From the NCBI GenBank assembly GCA_036571765.1, contig BROE01000019.1:6533621-6597620 (forward strand): DNA of 64,000 bases, in the 5' to 3' direction. A program made the translations under genes and the position numbers. Position 1 is the first letter of the stretch, and each line of letters begins with the position of its first letter. Below the pieces are notes generated by a model that had not been told where the DNA came from, ran no database searches, and worked only from the letters and a program-made list of their open reading frames with translations. Shown here piece after piece: positions 1-12,300 of the stretch. The DNA comes from Plecoglossus altivelis (lineage: Eukaryota; Chordata; Actinopteri; Osmeriformes; Plecoglossidae).

Positions 1-104
1 TTGCCAGAAGTTGTTCAGGCTTCACTTGACGGGTTAACGATATTTTTATCAGTACAGCTGTGTCTTTATCTACTTGTTAGGCTTTTACCGCAATCAGGGG
101 TGTG

Positions 105-3100
105 ATGGCAAATGCTGAGGTAAGATGAAGAAGTCTCAACACTTTTTGTTTTGTTTTCCACGTGTTTTTGTGTATGTCTGTGTTTTGTTTGTACAGCGTG
201 TCAGCTGGCCAGTAATAAGTCAGCTGGAGTCAGTTCAGCGTTCAAGCTAGATGGTATCTGAAAACCAATGCCGTATTTACAGCATTTTCTACATTTCCCA
301 GGGAAACAAACTATGGGGTGGTCGGTTCGTGGGAGACATTGACCCGATAATGGAGAAGTTCAACGCGTCTATCGCATATGACCAGCGAATGTGGGACGCA
401 GACATCCGCGGCAGTAAGGCGTATGTGAGAGCACTTGAGAGAGCCAAACTGGTCAGCATTGAAGAAATGAATCACATCATTCAGGGCATGGACAAGGTGA
501 ACAGAATCGGCAATGAAAGCCAACTATGTAACATAAAGCATTGATAATGATTTAAACCGGTTGCTGGGTAGACTAAGGCGTTTTTGAAACCTAAGTGTCT
601 TTGCGACAGGTCTTCAGGACGTTAAATTCAGACGTTTTCCTGCGCTGACACCCAAGGGCGTGGGAGAAGACTATAAATACACGTGTAATATTCCACGCGG
701 AATGTGACTAGGTTAATAGGCGACAACAAAACAATCTGCTTCGGTGCCGAATTCCATTTGACTTCTGTGTTATGTGACTGACAATAGAGTCATGTGATAG
801 TTCAGATGCCAAATAACAAAATGAAATTTTCAGTCGCAAAGCTTCACACTTTAAACTGCTAAATCACTGGATTGAAACACAAGCATTTCTATCTAGTACA
901 ACAGAGGAATGGTTTCCCTAGATTTCAGTTTCGGATATTTGAGTTATATTTTCTAACACTGTGTAAAGGTATTGATTCTGGACGGCTTTAACATATTTAC
1001 TGTGTGTGTGTTTCAGATTCACGAGGAATGGTCTAAAGGGATCTTTCAGGTCAAACCAGGTGATGAAGACATCCACACGGCAAATGAGCGCCGGTTGAAA
1101 GTAGGCGAGCATTAACTTCTGTCAACAAAAAACTGTTGACTCAGTTAGACGCACATGATCTGTGTGTGTGTGCGTAATGTGCATGATTGGGTTTCCTTAG
1201 GAGCTGATTGGTGAGCCAGCTGGAAAGCTTCACACTGGAAGAAGCAGAAATGATCAGGTGCGTCTCACGGTTATTTCGTAGATCAAATTATTTCTTATAC
1301 TGCATAAGATTTGAGTTTGAAGTGAGGTAGTTGTACAATGTTAGTGCCTGCTGGAAGGACTTACCTGGCTTGATTGAGTTTGAGTTTATTGTGTGTTGCT
1401 TTTCTTGGTTGAGCAGGTGGTGACAGACATGAGACTGTGGCTTAGAGATGCTATCTTCACTCTGAAGGCCAACGTTCTCCAGCTGATCACCACCATGGTG
1501 GAGAGATCAGCAGTGTAAATGTGTACACACCACACACTCATTTATAGATGCAGAGATACACACCACACACACACTCACTTATGCATGCACAGATACACAT
1601 CACACACACTCATTTGTACATGCACATATACAATCATACACGCCACACACATTCACTTATACATGCACAAATACAGACCTCACACACTTATACATGCACA
1701 AATACAGACCACTCACACACTTTCTCTTTATCTCAGGGAGATCGAGGTGCTGTTTCCTGGATACACCCACATGCAGAGGGCTCAGCCAATCAGATGGAGC
1801 CACTGGATTCTTAGGTAGCCTCTACCATCATCCATACCTCTTAGTATGGCATTGCATTCACAAGAGTCGTTTATGGCTGTTTTAGATTATGTTTTATATA
1901 GTATTTTATTCTCTCTAGTCATGCAGTGGCTTTAAGCAGAGATGTTGAGCAGCTGCAGGAGATCCGGAGACGAGTCAATGTGCTGCCTCTGGGAAGGTAT
2001 TCAAAAGTATGCTGTCATGGTATGTAGTGATATTCACTCACGCACACACTAATCAAACTCCTCCTCTGTCATCACTTCTTGTTTCCCAGTGGGGCCATAG
2101 CTGGGACGCCATTCAACATCGATCGGGAGCTGCTTCGCAAAGGTTAGGCACGAGAGCATGACACTTGAGCTCTGAAGTCTCTTGCTGATCAGGAATTTCT
2201 TAATCTGTAATTGATCTTGGCACTTATCTCTGCCTCCCCTTATGTGTCTATTAGAGCTGGCCTTTGATGACATCAGCATTAATAGCTTGGACGCTATTGG
2301 GCAGAGGGATTTTGTTGGTATGGTAATCTCTTCACCGTATACCAATATATGCAGTGTGGTTGCCTTGTCTTAACACGTCTGTCTATTTTCTCCAGCTGAG
2401 TTCCTGTTCTGGGCATCTCTGTGTCTCACACACCTCAGTAGGATGGCAGAGGACCTGATTCTGTACAGCACCAAGGAGTTCTCCTTCATCACCCTCTCTG
2501 ATGCCTACAGGTGTGTATGTAGGGGGGGGGCAGATTCTAAGGTTATTTAACTGTCTTTACGTTTTATATTTAAATTATGTAATTGTGTGTGTGTGTAGTA
2601 CAGGCAGCAGTTTGATGCCACAGAAGAAGAATGCAGATAGTCTGGAGCTGATTCGAAGTAAAGCTGGCCGTGTCTTTGGCAGAGTAAGATCCCTGCTGAA
2701 TTGCAACTTGGCAGATTCATAAAACTGAACACAATGGTGCTTTCTTTGCTGACCTTTCATTTGACTATCTGTATTTCTGCAGTGTGCTGGATTTATGATG
2801 ACACTGAAGGGCCTTCCAAGCACATACAACAAAGACCTACAGGTTCAAACCTTTAGACAACTAAAGGCGTGTCCCTTTGCTTATGCATGCAAAGGGTATT
2901 GTTGTTTGATCTCTCTCTCTCTCTTTCTTCCTCTGTCTCTCAGGAGGATAAGGAAGCCATGTTTGACTGCTATGACACAGTTCATGCTGTGTTACAGGTG
3001 GCCACAGGTGTCATGTCCACCCTCAAGGTAAGACACTGACAATCTGCTCTACACGCTGAGAGAGATTGGAAGTGGAATGAAGTCGTGTTTATGACCACTT

Positions 3101-3666
3101 CCTATTTCAGATACACCAGGTGGCGATGGAATCTGCCCTCCGCCCTGACATGTTGGCTACAGATCTAGCCTACTACCTCGTCAGAAAGGGAGTGAGTGTG
3201 TGTGTGTGTGTGTGTGCTTAGAGTGGAGTAAGTAATTTTGCTGTCATGGTTTAGCAGTTCTCTGTGTACCAATTGAGTTGTATCTGTTTGTCAGATGCCA
3301 TTCAGAGAGGCTCATGGTGTTTCTGGTAAAGTTGTGTTGCTGGCTGAATCCAAAAACGTCCCCCTGTCCCAACTTTCTCTGGACGACCTGCACACTGCCA
3401 GGTGACTAACACACACACATTAAAAGATATTGACTATGAATTTTGAAGCTCTCACCCAATTTCACATTTGGTCTCCCCCCCCCCCCCATCTCTTCTGTGT
3501 GACATTGTTTGCTTTCTTCAGTCCTCTCTTTGACAGTGACGTCTCCTCAGTGTGGGACTATATCAGCAGTGTGGAGCAGTACAGTGCCCCCGGTGGTACA
3601 GCCAAGAGTAGCGTCAGTGCCCAGATAGAACACATGAGGGCCTGGCTGAAGAGCCAATCGCAGTGA
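105..3666 (+). CDS. asl: Argininosuccinate lyase, 16 coding exons
   Basis: Cytosolic urea/arginine-cycle enzyme that splits argininosuccinate into arginine and fumarate; works as a homotetramer of the fumarase/aspartase superfamily. Coding exons: 105-119, 302-496, 1017-1100, 1201-1257, 1417-1514, 1737-1814, 1919-1996, 2090-2142, 2255-2317, 2396-2510, 2599-2683, 2783-2842, 2944-3027, 3111-3191, 3295-3401, 3522-3666. They join in frame into 465 residues, close to the 464 of human ASL. Visible motifs are KLWGGRF near the N-terminus, HTANERR, HTGRSRNDQ, YTHMQRAQP, and the superfamily signature GSSLMPQKKN at residues 281-290 (exon 11). I chose the start in the 15-nt exon (MANAE) because it splices in phase onto GNKLWGGRF, as in other ASL proteins. 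The ATG at 251 lies in intron 1 and would add an unrelated leader. The downstream neighbour ca4 is convergent. Identity is very secure; the start rests on splice logic. Confidence 0.95.
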
Positions 3667-3926
3667 TCGTTCATCACCTACCTTCGCACAAACTGAATCA
3701 CTACCACTGAACATTTGGAAAATGTATTGAAACTGTTACAGGCAACAATCAAAGGGTGAGATTTGTAAAAATCGAATGTTACTGAGTTTACCTCCTGGAA
3801 TGCTTGTTGAATTGATCTAAAAACAAATGGGTCCATTTTTTGCCTTGACATTATCGATAAAAGAAACGATTTCAAATAGTTGGTTTGTCTTACAATCATA
3901 AATCTTGGAAAACAATTGCTGTCGAT

Positions 3927-3932
3927 TTTAAT
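3927..3932 (-). terminator. Possible polyadenylation signal of ca4 (ATTAAA on minus strand)
   Basis: TTTAAT on plus, 182 bases after the ca4 stop. I see no canonical AATAAA for either asl or ca4 in the 450 bases between their stops, so their 3' UTRs may overlap. Confidence 0.35.
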
Positions 3933-4113
3933 ATACTGGATAAATATTGTTTACAAAAGCCTTTGATTTGCCCTTCATGCAGCAAATTGAAAATATGAAA
4001 TAAGAAAGAACAAATTGTCTTATAGACAATCATCTCATTATCCTATAGTCACACTTCGAAGTGAAGTTTTAAGGTTGAGGACTAGAGTACTTTTTAGCAG
4101 GTTAGCGTCTATC

Positions 4114-7100
4114 TCAGTAGAAAACCCCCAGTGTCCCCAGTACACACAGAACACAGAGGCCCGGACTGCCCATACGAGGCACAGCAAGGCTGCCACTGGA
4201 CCTGTACACAGTCCGGCCGTTCAGCCGCTGGACGGGCCGGAAGATTCCATGCATAGACTGGCCGGTCCAGAATTGACACTGCTGGGCCACAGACACCAAC
4301 TGGAGAATGAAATGGAAGGTAGTTAGAGAGGATTGGGAGTGAAAGGTTGGGTGGGGGTGGCGGGGTCATAGTGGGTTAGTTGTACTGTAAACTCATACCT
4401 GGTTGTGGCTAATGAGCAGGGTCTGGTGGAACAGAGTCCAGACCACTGCCTGATCACAGCCTGGTGTCGTCATGGAGCCCACGTAGCGATAGTAACTGTG
4501 GAGTTTTTTAGCGCAAGGTATGATGTCACTGAGTCGGAATCCTGTGACAAGGCTTCTGGTTCCTGAAACAGAAGAAGGGACAGAAGGAGTTGTCAACGCT
4601 GTATCATCCTACAAACAGAAGAGGAAATAAAAGACTAAAGCATGTCCTGTACAGCCTGTCAGACTATTGAGCAGGTACCATTGTGCTTGACTTTCCCCAG
4701 TGCGTCTATCAGAGTGTTGATGTGAGGCTGATCATTACTGGACTCCTGGAGGGAAGACCAGATACAGATACAACAGAAATGAAACCTAACAGAAGGGTCA
4801 AAAGAAGGACTTTATACATGTAATGTTACAGGTCGAAAGGATAACAGCAAAGCAAGGAGTCTACTGGAGACCATCAAGCTCACTAGCGGACCTCGAATAA
4901 GAAGGCGAGCACCACCACGCCCGAGGGATCGTGCGCTGCCTCTTCCAGAGAAGCGTAGATCTCTTTAGCGTGGACAATGTGCATCTACAGAGAAACAGAC
5001 ATTACACAACGCCTTGGAAATAACTTAGGGACTCTATAAAAAGAGACTGAGACTTCTGGGTGCAGGCCCTCGTACCTCCATGGGATACCTCTCTCCATCG
5101 ATGGTGTGTTCCGATCCAGGTCCTCCTTCCATGCCCCAATGAAAATGGAACTGGACAGCCCAGTATCGATCTGGCAGGCCTCCTCCACTCACCTGCACCT
5201 TCTCTGGCAGGGTGAAGTGAACTAGGAGAGCAGAAAGAAAAGCTTCATTCTATAAGGCTTGTATTCATGTTCCCCAGCCAAGTTAATGCGAACATAATTC
5301 TGTTCTTGTCTCTGGTTTTCTATGCATTCTCACCAGAGTGTCCTTTGTTCTCTGCAGAGATGTTAAAGGTGCCATTGTACGCATGGAAATGGAAGGGTGT
5401 GAGGGTGTTATTGGGCCGAACACGGCTGGTCACGATGTTAATCGGTGACTGCCGATTCCCTCCGCAGCTTGGGAACTGCTCTGACCAGCGACTGGGGTCT
5501 GAAACAACACGTTCACCTCTGAACCCATTTGCTGACATCAACTTTTTATTGGAATGAAACCCTGGTGTGAGCCAGGTTCCGAATGACAGTGTAGATTCTA
5601 GAGGGTTACATGTACACGCGAAGGTATCCGAGTGAGCTCCATTGTGTAGGAGAGCTCTTTTGTCTTTAAGTAGGATCCTCAGCGTGTACAGGTTTGAGTT
5701 ACACTTCTCTGTGGAACTTCATTGTTTACCTTTGCATCTGTCATCACAGGAGTACTGGGTCTGGTAACACCATTGAGCTAGAACAGAAGTACACCGTATT
5801 CTTTCAGTTGAACTTACACACAGTCTATTAACAGGTGTTTAAAAAGTGGGGATTCCTGTCACATGTCCACCTTGGCAGAACAACCTCATGTTTCTACAGT
5901 TATTAACTGACACTATTACTTATTTATAGAATTTGTCCATTGCTATTTGTCCATGCTCTGATAACCACAGCTCATTCTCCTAGTCAGCAAGCATTATTCT
6001 TGACCTACACACACACACGCACGTGATGACCTTTAAGGGTACATGGCAGTACCACACAAAAACACAAAGACAAACACAAAAAGAAACGACACATTATTGA
6101 CTGAATATATATATATGTATTATCTGTGGACTTAAATGACCAGCCTGATTTAGGCTGGGGTTCAATATCACCAATCCAAATGATATCTTTCATGTTCCAA
6201 GTGACCTTAAAAGACTCACTCAGTGACTAACTGGAAATGAGATGCTGCATCATGTTCCGTCTTACATTCCAGTCACAGCAGACAAAGATGATGGAACAGG
6301 TTACCCAGTTACAAAATAATGACTGTTTATTTAAGCCTTAATGTGATCTGATTGGGTTCTGCATGAGTCAACACTTCAACTGACACACACACACACACAC
6401 GGTCACAAACTCTTGATCATCAACATGTTCAGTGACCTCCCGAAACTTCTGCTCTGTACCACAAGTTCTAAGACTACCGAGCCAGGCACATATTTACAAA
6501 CCCACAACTAACCAGAGGGCACACAAACACTTAAAAGGGGACAAGATACTGGACGGTTCAGTAAACACTGAAGAGGAAAGAGAGAGAAATTGCAGAAGGG
6601 GTCATCGATGAACATTTTTTGATGTAAATCCCTTATCTAATGGGTAGTAGGCCTCCTCGAAAATAGCTGTGACACTGCCTTACGCCTGTCCTTCTGAATT
6701 GCCACGTATTGGCTAACATTTAAGTGTTTTTTTTTTTGTCTCTCGGATGTTGTTGTGGCAGACTGTACTGTCTGTTCTAGGCCCTAAGGGCACTATAAAG
6801 ATTACATATGTGAACTCCAACACTGAGGGATTCGAACAAAGGCACCCATTTGGAGGAAGCAGACTTTCCCATCAGGAGAACAATGCACAGGTGCAGCTGG
6901 TCAGTTACTTGCTTCTGTAGGGGGGTTTAATATTGGCCAAACAACCAAAGCGAATTCCCCTATGGTTTAAAGGAAAATGGGGAAACTGAGCAGTTTATTG
7001 ACATGAACCACATACTGCCAATACCAATGGAATTATACCTTCCTATATTCCCCATTAAGGACTCTTAAGACGCTGTCTTGGTAATGCATCAATCCTGCAT

Positions 7101-7764
7101 TACCAAGTACAAATTCTCAGGCTCCAATCTAAAGAAAGGGTGTCAAGATGCAGAATGGTTGTGGTTTCGAGAATTACTATATTCCAAAAGTAGCAACAAA
7201 TTGAGGAAATACCATTTTCATCTAAAATAAGACTTTCAATTTATGCCCAAAACACAAATAGGTATTAGGATGACAAAACCTTTACACTACAGGCCTCAAG
7301 AAACAGAGTGTCTTCCTTCAATTTCATTTCACTCTCCCTGTAATCAAATAGATTAAATAAACTAAGATGAACTGTCTTCTACATTGCTCAGATGAAATAA
7401 GTAATATTGATCTGATTCAGATGGTAAATCAGCATGTCACTAGTTCATCACAGATGTTGGCGTAGCCAGGGGGTCCAGGTGGGGCCAACGTCCAGCCAAA
7501 CACCTGGCCACCCCACTGCCACCACCCGCCTCTCATCCCCTCGACATTTATTGACAAACATTGCGATTTTTCTAAATACCCCTATTCAACATTTGAACAC
7601 CCTTTTCACTGTAAAAAAAAAGAGCAACAGCTAATGTCCCACTCCAAACGGACTTCACACATCTGTTCACCCCATGACTAGAGTTCAGTATTAACGATAT
7701 TTCTATGAGTCTTACCTGAGCCGTGGGAGATAATGGAGAGCAGTGCGAAGAGAAGCCGAGACAT
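4114..7764 (-). CDS. ca4: Membrane (GPI-type) alpha-carbonic anhydrase, CA4-like, 8 coding exons
   Basis: Extracellular zinc enzyme converting CO2 and water to bicarbonate and a proton. Exons, in transcript order: 7716-7764, 5730-5777, 5334-5498, 5076-5221, 4892-4984, 4679-4745, 4399-4562, 4114-4299; together 305 residues against 312 in human CA4. Exon 1 encodes a hydrophobic signal peptide (MSRLLFALLSII). Exon 2 carries WCYQTQ, the counterpart of WCYEVQ that marks mature CA4. Exon 3 has QSPINI. Exon 4 ends FHFHWG, with zinc ligands His113 and His115, and exon 5 begins MHIVH, with His138 as the third ligand. GSMTTPGC matches the active-site TTP loop. The C-terminus (FRPVQRLNGRTV, then a short hydrophobic tail) fits a GPI-attachment signal. 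The donor after exon 5 (GTCCGC) is weak, but the next GT would create a stop. Intron 1 (about 1.9 kb) contains no other gene that I can see. A CA15-type paralogue is the main alternative. Confidence 0.9.
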
Positions 7765-9333
7765 GGCTTTTACTTACACACACAGGACATCAATCCAAGA
7801 AGACACAATCATTTACCAATCATGCACACCGGCGAGGAGGTAGACAGTGAGGCGGGGAGAAATAACGCACACGAGTGAGAAACAGAGAGACGGAGTGAGA
7901 GACAGAGAGAGGGAGAGACTGAGAGAGACCGAGAGAGACTGAGAAACAGAGACCAAGAGAGACTGAGCGATACAGTGAGACTGAGAGAAAAAGATTGAGA
8001 GAGACAGAGAGAGAATGCACTGTAGGACACCTTTCCACTTGTTGCTTAGATAACTGTAGCAGGAGTAACATTGACATCTTGTGGTCAGATCACCAGGTCA
8101 ACAATGGTTGCAATGGTTACTGTGTAGACCAGACCATAATATAACTCCATCACGGTGCAATTAGACATGTGTACAAAGACCAAAATCAAAATGTAAAGGG
8201 AAATTCTTTTAATTTGAATTACAACTTGAGTCGATCAATGACTCACCATGTTTTTGAAACAATTGAAATTCAATGGGAAAAGCCTGGTTCCTTCCCGTCA
8301 CAGTGGTAAATTTAAAAAAGAAGAAAAATCACAGACTTTACCTGAAAGAGTACAATCGGTTAGTTGGTCAAGTTGGCTAAAGCCATGGGAATGTTGAAGA
8401 GCAGTAATCAACCCTTTCACTGGTCCCTACTCTCTTCCACCCCAGCGCAGGCCTGTGGCTTGACAGGAAGTTAATAGCATTGCAAATGACTGCTCAACCA
8501 ATCAACCACCAGATTTAGATTAACTGTTTGGAGCTGAGCGATGATGATGATGATGTGGTGTTTGACGCTGAGCATAGTAAGGCTTTAGAGGATTAACAGT
8601 GTCAATATAGTCAGTATTGTTAAAACTAAGAAGCAACACACATTCACGCATGGAGAATATACGATTGCAATAAAACAAAGCAAATCCAATCTATCCTGCT
8701 GACTCACTCGTGTTATTAACGGTTAAGAAAACATGTTGTGCTTCTCTGGCATTCACCAAAGCAGTAAGTGACACAGTAGAGATATAGCTTCATGATCATA
8801 CATCTATAAATGTAAAACGATTGGCAAAAACCCTTAGAAACTCTCTGACAAATCATTTTTTAAATGAATACTATGGAATGTCTGACACCAGTTTGACTTC
8901 AGAGTGTGAGGCAGGTAAACAACATTGTCAAGGCATTTCAGCACAGTTACTTCATTAACAAGAGTGAAAGCAGCATTGTAGTCAAACGGTTTTTAAATGA
9001 ACATTTAAGGCTTTTTTCCTTCTTTTTTTAACATGCAACCTGCACAAACAGGATAACATTAAACGTTGATTAAAGTGCCAACATGTTAAAAGATCGCATT
9101 TAAATAAATCTTTAGTTTTCTAATATGACTCCTTCTGAAATGATAGATCTAGCTGTGAGGGTGTATATAAAAGGCTCTGTGTCCCCTAATCTCTCCGTCA
9201 CTGTCAGGCAGATGATGAAGGGGACAGCATCATCGGTGCACATCTGGGATTGAGTTCATCAAGTGCGCCACGTCCATGGGTCAGTCCATAGAGGTTTCCG
9301 TTTCGGTGGAAACAAGAGCATATCATTGTGACC
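7765..9333. other. Region between ca4 (5' end) and aldh3a2 (stop)
   Basis: Holds the ca4 promoter/5' end near 7765-7800, a GA-rich simple repeat (about 7870-8010) and the aldh3a2 3' UTR. A minus-strand ATTAAA at 8208-8213 is a possible aldh3a2 polyadenylation signal. No other gene seen. Confidence 0.55.
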
Positions 9334-12300
9334 TCACAGCAGCAATCTCTGGAAAAAAAAAGAAAACAAAATCCCCCAATCAATGTCTTTCACCCTCACT
9401 TCTGCAACAGTAATAGATCAGCACACTGTTTTCAAGCCTCCATCTGTGTACCCACCTCTCCTCCTCCTCTAACCTTACACCCTTCTCATCCTGAGAGTAA
9501 TTCTGCTTTCCTTCCTCTGCCTCTCTCCTTCCCTCTTCCTCTCTTCTCCCACCTACCTGTAGCACCACTGCTGCCACCACAGCCAGTACAGCCAGCAGAG
9601 CCATGCGGCCCATCCAGCCCAGGTCTGGGTTCTTGAGGATGAAGAAGCGGGCCCAGCCCAGCTTCTTGTGTGTGTGGGGTGGGTAGCGCATGTCGTTGAC
9701 CCCCTCCATCTTGAGCTGCTTGATCAAACAGCCCCGCAGGTGACTCAGCTGGTCAAAGCCAAACTTGCCGTGGTAGGAGCCCATGCCACTGTTACCTGCG
9801 TGGGACCACAGAGAGCACATGGGTCAGGGTGGGTGTGTGTGTCTGTATATGGTGTCTGGGTTGCTTGTGTTACAGAGACACTCACCCACTCCACCAAAAG
9901 GAAGCGCGCTCACTGAAAAGTGCACCAGACAGTCATTAGCCAGCACTCCTCCACTAGAGGTCTCTGCGATCACTTTCTTGATCACCTTTACAGAGGTAGT
10001 GGGAAAAAAGCACAAGATGTCACTATCTGACACAGCAGCACATTTACCATAGTGGTGTGCACTAAGTGTGTGTGTAGTGTGTGTGTGTGTGTGGCACCTT
10101 ATCATTTGGTGAGAAGACATAGAGAGCGAGGGGTTTCTCTCTCTGGTTGATGAAGCTGATGGCCTCATCTAGTCCACTGACAGTCACGATAGGAAGCAGA
10201 GGACCGAAGATCTCCTCCTGCATGACCTTTGACTGTGGATGCACATCCCGCAGCACTGTGGGGGCTGGGTGGGGAGCACAGACACACATCAACATTCAGT
10301 ACATCTAACACCTGCTAGGTGTGATTAAGTCAAAATAAGTTTAAATGGTAGAAATTTTTTTTTTTTTAAATCAAAATCACAATCGATTAATAACTTTCTT
10401 TCGATGTAAATAATGTTACCAGCGAAGGCCTTTGAAACCATAAGGTACCTACGTACCTATGTAACAATCCGACTCATCGTTGTCGCCTCCATGTGCAATG
10501 TTACTGTCGTCTACCATTGCCATGATCCTCTTGAAGTGTCGCTGGTTGATGATGCGTCCATAGTCAGGACAGGTCTTGGGGTCTTCAGTGTAGAAAGCCT
10601 GTCAGAATGAAATACACAAGGCAGTTCTGATTGGCCCTGTGGAGACTGGCTAGTGACCCTGTAGAGACTGGCTAGTGGCCCTGAGGAGATTGGCTTGTGG
10701 TCCTGAGGAGACTGGCTAGTGTACCTTGATGGACTTCTTGACCTCCTCCACCACCCGATCCTGGATGGTGGGATCACACAGGATGTAGTCTGGGGCTATG
10801 CAGGTCTGCCCACAGTTAGTATACTTCCCCCAGGTCACACGTCTGAGGGACAGAGAGAGACAAAGGCAAGAGAGGGAGGATGACACAGACAGGGTTAGGG
10901 TTAGGATGACTAAGAGCACAAGAAAGAGCTGTTAAAGAATTCATATGAAAGAATATGAACATTCATATTTATTAAATATATGTTGCTCATCTTTCCCTCT
11001 GCACCATTTTGGATCAATGCATCTGGTACGTTAACATTATTACTACATAATACAATGATAATACTGTACATACAACAATGTAGTGTCTGTCAACCCCAAA
11101 ACAAACAGATAATTTAGTGTACGGTATTTCTGTATTAAAAAAAGCTTGCTTCTATTCAGTCACATCAGAATGGCTTGATCTAGCCACACTATGGACAACC
11201 AACCATCACTGACATACATCAACATCGTTGTAACTCTCAGCCAATCGGAAAAGAGGAGAGAGCTGCGCGGATGGGCTCTCACCGGCAGGCCATGCTGATG
11301 TCACAGTTCTTGTCAATGTAACAAGGGCTCTTTCCCCCCAGCTCCAGGGTGACGGGGGTCAGGTGTTTGGCTGCAGCCTCCATGATCAGCCGGCCCACCA
11401 TGCTGTTGCCCGTGTAGAAGATGTGATCGAACCTCTGACGCAGGAGCTCCTGGGTCTCTGCCACCCCTCCTGTCACCACCGGGTAGAGCTCCTTAAACAC
11501 ACACACCCCACGCACACAGGAATACACACACACACACACAGGAATACACACACACACAGGAATACACACACACAGGAATACACACACACACCAGTTAAGA
11601 TGCTGCTCTCTGTGCGTGTGTGTTCATGCTCTCCAATCCAACGGCCGGGTATGATAGCTTTACACACGATGGCATGTATTAAGGCGTCACAGAGACTGTC
11701 AGACAGTTTCCTATGCGTCACCTTGTCGATGTAGATGGGCAGCAGGTCTTCCATGAGCTTGGCAGTGTGGACACACACCTCAGAGGGCTTCACCACGGCA
11801 GCATTGCCTGTGAGAAGCACAACAGGAGCATGAGAATAACCACGATGGATCCTATTTCTGAGCATGCTAATGCAGAGAACGCTAACAAAGACAGCTGAGA
11901 ATGACTGACTGAAAGAAAGTCATGATAGGATATTATTATGATCATAATTATGATACAAAATAGGAATTGTTTATTAATTATGATCCAGTTGCTTAAGGAT
12001 TATATTCTGGGATAATATCATCGTAGGAATGACAATATCTGAAGTATTCTGGGATATTATCTGGGTGGTACAGTCTGACTGGCAGGGAAGTTTGCTCAAC
12101 ACTGCCGTCTATAGGCCGGCACCTCTCACCTACTTGACACGCAAACTCCCTCTTGCAGCTGACAACAAGCAGGAGAGTCAAAGGGTAAAGTCCAATCCAA
12201 CACAAACACACATCTTCACATCATAAGAACCATTCCAGCATTGAAGTTATGACTTAACAAGTTAACAGCTGAATGAATGAAGTTCACAGCTATGTAATGA

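Noticed and set aside
1519..1818. 99-codon His/Thr frame overlapping asl
   Set aside because: CA repeat of intron 5 joined to the start of exon 6 in a mixed frame; only exon 6 is coding.
7809..8077. Ser/Leu-rich minus-strand frames
   Set aside because: Translations of a GA/TC simple repeat.
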